A program made the translations under genes and the position numbers. From positions 1-35,235 of the forward strand of contig JAFZFN010000043.1 of assembly GCA_017555875.1 (NCBI GenBank): 35,235 bases of DNA, given 5' to 3'. The notes beneath the pieces are model-generated. The model was not told the origin of the DNA. It was given only the letters and a program-made list of their open reading frames with translations, and searched no databases. This document shows positions 31,185 to 35,235 of this stretch, piece after piece. Source of the stretch: Bacteroidaceae bacterium. GTDB taxonomy: Bacteria > Bacteroidota > Bacteroidia > Bacteroidales > Bacteroidaceae. The first letter of the stretch is position 1. Every line of letters begins with the position of its first letter.

Positions 31185-33869
31185 ATGAAACATATCCTCT
31201 TCGCCCTGTCGTTCTTGTACAGTTACGTCATCTACGCCCAAGCCATGAGCAAGCAGGAGCAACTACGCTCTTTGCTTGCCTATGCCGTGCGTGCCAATCA
31301 TTTCAATGCACTATATCCACGGGAGAAGGCATACTTGCACTTTGATAATACGGCTTATTTCTCGGGCGAGACGATGTGGTTCAGCGCAAATGTGGTGGAT
31401 GCCACTACAGGAGACACGGCACGCAGCAAGGTGCTGTATGTGGAGCTGCTCTCTCCGACGGGAGTGGTGCTGCAACAACAGAAACTCAACGTCGTGGATG
31501 GGCGCTGCCACGGAGCCTTCCCCCTCGTCGATGTCAGTGTGAAGGAAGCCAATGCCAAGCGTGGCGTGATGGGCTATCCCAGTGGCTACTATGAGGTGCG
31601 TGCCTATACGCGCTCGATGCTCAACTTTGATGCGCACGGATGCTTCTCCCGTGTGTTCCCCATATATGAGACACCCGAGAAGGAGGGCGACTACGACAAT
31701 CCCACGATGAAGCAGTATCGGCGCAAGGAGGAGATACGCCCCGAGGCGAAGAGGACGAAAGCATTCAATATGGAGTTCTTCCCCGAGGGCGGTCATCTGA
31801 TCATGGGCATGGAGAACCGCATCGCCTTCAAGGCCACCGATGAGGAGGGCAAGGGGGTAGCCATTGATGGCGTCACCATCGAGGACGAGCGCATTGCTGT
31901 CAGTCCGCAACACTTGGGCATGGGCTATTTCATGTACACTCCCCACGAAAAGAGGTCCAAAGCCTCTATTCTATATGATGGCATGGAGCACTCCTTTGCT
32001 CTCCCCGAAGCCGAAGCCTATGGCCATACCATCCAGGTATGCCGAGAAGCAGACGACACGCTACGCATCACCGTTTCCACTTCGCTCCCCGATACGGCAA
32101 GCCTCTTGGGCATGGTGCTGATGCACGCAGGTAAGGTGGAGCATATCGACACGCTCACCATGCACCAGCCCACGCAAAGCAAGACCGTCGCGACTAGCGG
32201 GCTGCCTACGGGGACGTATCAACTTACGCTGTTCGATGCCGAAGGTACGATACTGGCCACGCGCATGCTATTCATCAACAATGGTGTGAGGCTGTCTCCG
32301 ATAACCATAAGGCAGGACAAAGCGCACTACAAGCCTTTCGAGAAGATAAAGGTGCGCATTGAGACAAGAGGTGAAAAGGAGCAGTACCTGTCGCTTGCCG
32401 TACGCGATGCCACAGACTATGGCACGGGGTACGACGAGGACATACGCACCTATATGCTCCTCTCCTCGGAGCTGAAAGGCTACATAGAGCAGCCGGGATA
32501 CTATTTCGAGGCCGACGATGAGGAGCATCGCACAGCGCTCGACCTACTGATGATGGTGCAGGGCTGGAGCCGCTATAGTCTGGAGAGGATGCAGCAGCCC
32601 ATCCCGACTACCGACATCCACTACACCGAAGAGTCTCTCGTGCTGGAAGGCCGTACCCTACATCCTCGCAAGGAGGAACCCATGGCAGAGGTGGACGTGT
32701 GCATCAAGCTCTACTCACCCGACCGACAGCAGGTGCAGGAGGTCAAAGTGACGAGCGACGAACAGGGTTACTGGGGAACGAACCTGCAGGACTTCGAAGG
32801 CGAGTGGGACCTGAACATACAGACCTATCGCAACGGAGAGCCCATCGTGACACGCTTGCGCCTGGAGCGCGCCTCAGCCCCCGAGGTGCTGGCCTATCCT
32901 TTGGCTGCGCTCCCATTGCAGCATCGCATGGACACTACAGGGATAGTCACTGGAGAGGATGTCGAAGAATGGCTGCAACTCCCCGCCGCCTCAATCCTTC
33001 TCGACAATGTGGACGTGGAGGGCCGCCGCCGCTACGTAGACTTCTGCACCTTTCAGGCGTACGATGTGCGTAGGGATGCAGAATTGATGATGGACAATGG
33101 AGTGTACACATACACCGTGGCGGACTATCTGAAAGATAAGGGATATGAGCTAAGTAGCCCTAAAGGTAGTTCTTTTGACGTTTATTACAATGCATTACGA
33201 ACGGGGAATGAAGAACTGGCCTATGAGCATGACAACAGAGGGCATAGTGCCAACCAACGCCGCATCGCCCTAGAAAGTGACACCGCCGATGTGAATGCTC
33301 TATATATGGCATGGCTCATGCGTCAAGCACCTATCAACGACCATCGCACATTATGGTTCATCAAGCACGGCAAGGAGGATAGGACAACACCATCAAGTCA
33401 GCCTGGCTATGAAATAGATATCGCTCAAGTGAAAAGCCTTATCGTGTACGATACCCCGTACAGTTATAAGGGAAACCCCGATGTCTTGGAACTTTTTGAC
33501 TATCGGCATTTCGAATATGTTGACCAACCTCACCATGGATTCCCTACAGGTCTTTACGTCATAGAGGTGCATCTTAATCCTAACAATGGCATCTTAAGTT
33601 CTTGGAGCAGGAATACTCGTCAAACCACCTTCGACGGCTATTCTCCTAAAGTTGAGTTCTATAGTCCCCAATATCCCAACGGCCCGATTCAAGGCGATGC
33701 CGACTATCGCCGCACGCTCTATTGGAATCCCGAGGTGAAGGTATCAAATGGCAGGGCGGAAGTGGAGTTCTACAACAACTCGTATACGAAGGGTATGTAC
33801 ATAAGTGCTGAAGGAATTAAAAGTAACGGTGAATTTATCGTGTATGATAGCGATAAACCTGCGAACTAA
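31185..33869 (+). CDS. Secreted macroglobulin-like (MG2-domain) protein, copy 2
   Basis: 894 residues, signal peptide MKHILFALSFLYSYVIYAQA. It mirrors copy 1 (17208-19814) almost block by block: KAYLHFDNTAYFSGETMWFS, KVLYVELLSPTGVVL, PSGYYEVRAYTRSML, the LLSSELKGYIEQPGYYFE marker, DYRRTLYWNP and the EVEFYNNSYTKGMYISAEG end. No thioester motif. Unlike copy 1 it has no M60 gene behind it; an LRR protein and a lipoprotein follow. Roughly 33150-33650 is clearly more AT-rich and differs from copy 1 (a longer segment around residues 655-705), while both sides look like the genome average, suggesting recombination. Own strong promoter upstream. Confidence 0.88.
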   Translation: MKHILFALSFLYSYVIYAQAMSKQEQLRSLLAYAVRANHFNALYPREKAYLHFDNTAYFSGETMWFSANVVDATTGDTARSKVLYVELLSPTGVVLQQQKLNVVDGRCHGAFPLVDVSVKEANAKRGVMGYPSGYYEVRAYTRSMLNFDAHGCFSRVFPIYETPEKEGDYDNPTMKQYRRKEEIRPEAKRTKAFNMEFFPEGGHLIMGMENRIAFKATDEEGKGVAIDGVTIEDERIAVSPQHLGMGYFMYTPHEKRSKASILYDGMEHSFALPEAEAYGHTIQVCREADDTLRITVSTSLPDTASLLGMVLMHAGKVEHIDTLTMHQPTQSKTVATSGLPTGTYQLTLFDAEGTILATRMLFINNGVRLSPITIRQDKAHYKPFEKIKVRIETRGEKEQYLSLAVRDATDYGTGYDEDIRTYMLLSSELKGYIEQPGYYFEADDEEHRTALDLLMMVQGWSRYSLERMQQPIPTTDIHYTEESLVLEGRTLHPRKEEPMAEVDVCIKLYSPDRQQVQEVKVTSDEQGYWGTNLQDFEGEWDLNIQTYRNGEPIVTRLRLERASAPEVLAYPLAALPLQHRMDTTGIVTGEDVEEWLQLPAASILLDNVDVEGRRRYVDFCTFQAYDVRRDAELMMDNGVYTYTVADYLKDKGYELSSPKGSSFDVYYNALRTGNEELAYEHDNRGHSANQRRIALESDTADVNALYMAWLMRQAPINDHRTLWFIKHGKEDRTTPSSQPGYEIDIAQVKSLIVYDTPYSYKGNPDVLELFDYRHFEYVDQPHHGFPTGLYVIEVHLNPNNGILSSWSRNTRQTTFDGYSPKVEFYSPQYPNGPIQGDADYRRTLYWNPEVKVSNGRAEVEFYNNSYTKGMYISAEGIKSNGEFIVYDSDKPAN

Positions 33870-33880
33870 GACACTAAAAA

Positions 33881-33994
33881 ATGGGCGGTAAATTGAATGT
33901 TATCAATGGGGCAGTTATTAATCCACGTGACAATAAACCTTTTGTTTTTTCTAAGGGTGGACAATTAAAAATATCTCATGGTACAATAAATTGA
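33881..33994 (+). CDS. Possible 37-residue small protein after macroglobulin copy 2
   Basis: ATG at 33881, TGA at 33992-33994, eleven bases after the stop of copy 2. The translation starts MGGKLNVINGAVINPRDNKP and ends KISHGTIN. No signal, membrane span or known motif. It could be a real small gene coupled to copy 2 or a relic of a longer reading frame. Low confidence. Confidence 0.3.
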   Translation: MGGKLNVINGAVINPRDNKPFVFSKGGQLKISHGTIN

Positions 33995-34009
33995 CATAAT
34001 TATAGAGGA

Positions 34010-34037
34010 CTGCAGATATAAATTACTATATTTGCAG
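34010..34037 (+). promoter_or_regulatory. Palindrome overlapping the -7 box TATATTTG of the LRR gene
   Basis: TATATTTG (34027-34034) is an exact TAnnTTTG. The inverted repeat CTGCAGATATA (34010-34020) and TATATTTGCAG (34027-34037), ten of eleven pairs, has its right arm on the box. No proper -33 is seen. This looks like an operator or a stop hairpin of the upstream transcript. Confidence 0.5.
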
Positions 34038-34062
34038 TGCTATCATGTAAAAACATTCTATT

Positions 34063-35094
34063 ATGAAACGGAATCTACTACTTTTATTGGTACTGTGCAT
34101 GGCGCATAACATTATGGGACAAACTGTCATTGTTTGTAACACTGAAGGCGAATTGCCCAAATTGTTGTCCGAGAAGGCTCAAGAAGCTACAGAATTGGTG
34201 ATACGTGGAGTTGTAAGCGCCGACGATATTAAGGCCTTAAATAACTATCCAAAGATAAAATCGTTGGATTTGACAGATGCGCAGCTCTTGGTTATCCCAA
34301 GCAAAGCTTGGGATGACCTACATTCACTCCGAGAACTTTATCTGCCTAAAGCGATTGACACATTGTATCTTGATGCTGTATCATGTGATGTTAGTTGGAT
34401 TGAGGTTTATCTGCCTGGAAAGTTCCCGCATTTGAAAAACTATCCTTATATTGACGGTGTTGGCGGTAGAGTGGCTCCTGGCTATTCATGGAATGTTACC
34501 GAAGATAATGACCTGTTAATAGTTGAAGGTGATGAGGAACGAAATGAGGTCGGGCGAGGAATCTTCTCTGCAGATAAGAAAATCCTTTACAAAGCACTCA
34601 CAGATGAATATGGTTATTTTGATGGCATGAAAGAATATACGGCAGAAAAAGTTTGGGATTATGCATTCTCGCAACTTTTCGCAGGGAATTCTATAGACAT
34701 CATGATATATGGAGTTAAAGAAATCGCCAATAATGCCTTTTGTGATTTTTCATTTGCTTATTCGACAGGAAGTGCGGATTACGGTGATATGTATGTTCAT
34801 TTGCTGGTTGATATGCCTCCTAAGAAGTATGGTGAGGGGAACCTAAATCATCATGTCGATTGTGCAGGACCATTCTTCTTTGTAGTTTCTGACATAGACT
34901 TATATATTCAAGATGACCCTACTTGGGGAGAATTGAATCTAATGGATGCCAATGGGATCCGTTGGGGAACGAAAGTTAAGAATATTTCGGTGAATAAGAA
35001 CACAGCTCCCTACCACGACCTGCAAGGCCGCAAGGTGACGAACCCCACACGTGGTATCTATATCAAGGATGGACGAAAAGTTGCGATTAAGTGA
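34063..35094 (+). CDS. BspA-like leucine-rich-repeat secreted protein with C-terminal tag
   Basis: 343 residues, signal peptide MKRNLLLLLVLCMAHNIMGQ. About 30-125 contain LRR-like units (IKSLDLTDAQLLVIPSKAWD, LHSLRELYLPKAID) of the BspA/LRR_5 type; the centre (about 140-290) is weakly repetitive with KEIANNAFCDFSFAY. The last 25 residues, YHDLQGRKVTNPTRGIYIKD plus GRKVAIK, match the short C-terminal motif found on many Prevotella-type exported proteins, probably a type IX sorting signal. The gene is AT-rich except for this tag. A cell-surface adhesion role is plausible for BspA-like proteins, but nothing here fixes it. Confidence 0.78.
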   Translation: MKRNLLLLLVLCMAHNIMGQTVIVCNTEGELPKLLSEKAQEATELVIRGVVSADDIKALNNYPKIKSLDLTDAQLLVIPSKAWDDLHSLRELYLPKAIDTLYLDAVSCDVSWIEVYLPGKFPHLKNYPYIDGVGGRVAPGYSWNVTEDNDLLIVEGDEERNEVGRGIFSADKKILYKALTDEYGYFDGMKEYTAEKVWDYAFSQLFAGNSIDIMIYGVKEIANNAFCDFSFAYSTGSADYGDMYVHLLVDMPPKKYGEGNLNHHVDCAGPFFFVVSDIDLYIQDDPTWGELNLMDANGIRWGTKVKNISVNKNTAPYHDLQGRKVTNPTRGIYIKDGRKVAIK

Positions 35095-35121
35095 GCCTTG
35101 TACTATTAAAAACTAGTGATT

Positions 35122-35235
35122 ATGAAAAAGCTATATTTTCTCCTGTTCATACCGTTTATTATCTCATGCAATGAATATGAGTTCCACATGTCGATGGCTT
35201 TTGTCTCTGGATATTACCAGATGGAACATATTGAA
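35122..35235 (+). CDS. Lipoprotein, N-terminal fragment at window edge
   Basis: ATG at 35122, open to the last base (38 codons). A lipoprotein signal MKKLYFLLFIPFIISC with lipobox FIISC (Cys16), followed by NEYEFHMSMA. It starts 27 bp after the LRR gene, probably same transcript. The rest is outside the window, so no family can be assigned. Confidence 0.7.
   Translation, partial: MKKLYFLLFIPFIISCNEYEFHMSMAFVSGYYQMEHIE

Overview
This window is chromosomal DNA from a member of the Bacteroidota, almost certainly order Bacteroidales. The support is the sigma-ABfr type promoters (TTTG or TTG, about 20 bp, then TAnnTTTG), the lack of Shine-Dalgarno sequences, and the gene families present: SusD-like lipoprotein, hybrid two-component system, DUF4468, DUF4835/PorD-like, putative porin, and type IX secretion (T9SS) C-terminal tags. 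A Prevotellaceae-like host is my guess; the family cannot be fixed from the sequence alone. I see no phage, insertion sequence, transposase or CRISPR array.

Layout. 1-2223 (minus): enolase, running off the left edge, preceded by a four-helix-bundle/coiled-coil protein. 2224-5385 (mostly plus): a strongly folded RNA candidate (possible 6S RNA), a chimeric SusD-like lipoprotein with no SusC partner, a 21-bp hairpin and a non-coding stretch. 5386-7336 (minus): radA and an ECF sigma factor. 7643-7715: tRNA-Gly(CCC). 7807-10702 (plus): a compact envelope operon of a sigma-54 activator, an LptE-like lipoprotein, a helical-repeat protein and SecG, closed by a terminator. 10816-14744 (minus): DUF4468 protein, an unlisted 56-residue membrane protein, a putative porin and a Gfo/Idh/MocA oxidoreductase. 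14869-17052 (plus): Pif1-type helicase with an HRDC-like tail.

17208-23806 (plus) holds a macroglobulin-like secreted protein and a large M60-type zinc metallopeptidase with an F5/8C-like domain, a BIG2 domain and a T9SS-like tail. Converging on it is a minus-strand operon (30842-23943) of a DUF2156-GNAT fusion, a DUF4835/PorD-like protein and a hybrid two-component regulator. From 31185 (plus) come a second copy of the macroglobulin-like gene, a BspA-like leucine-rich-repeat protein with a short C-terminal tag, and a lipoprotein cut by the right edge.

How it may work together (inference): the 17-35 kb half looks like a secretion and surface-proteolysis neighbourhood. The M60 enzyme would be exported by T9SS to act on mucin-like glycoproteins, the DUF4835/PorD-like protein would belong to or assist that machinery, and the hybrid regulator would sense a related ligand. 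Base composition drops in the SusD-like gene, in the 3' third of the second macroglobulin gene and in everything to its right, suggesting recombination or acquired segments. The least explained items are the folded RNA, the SusD chimera, and two small repeats lying in frame inside the helicase and acetyltransferase genes.
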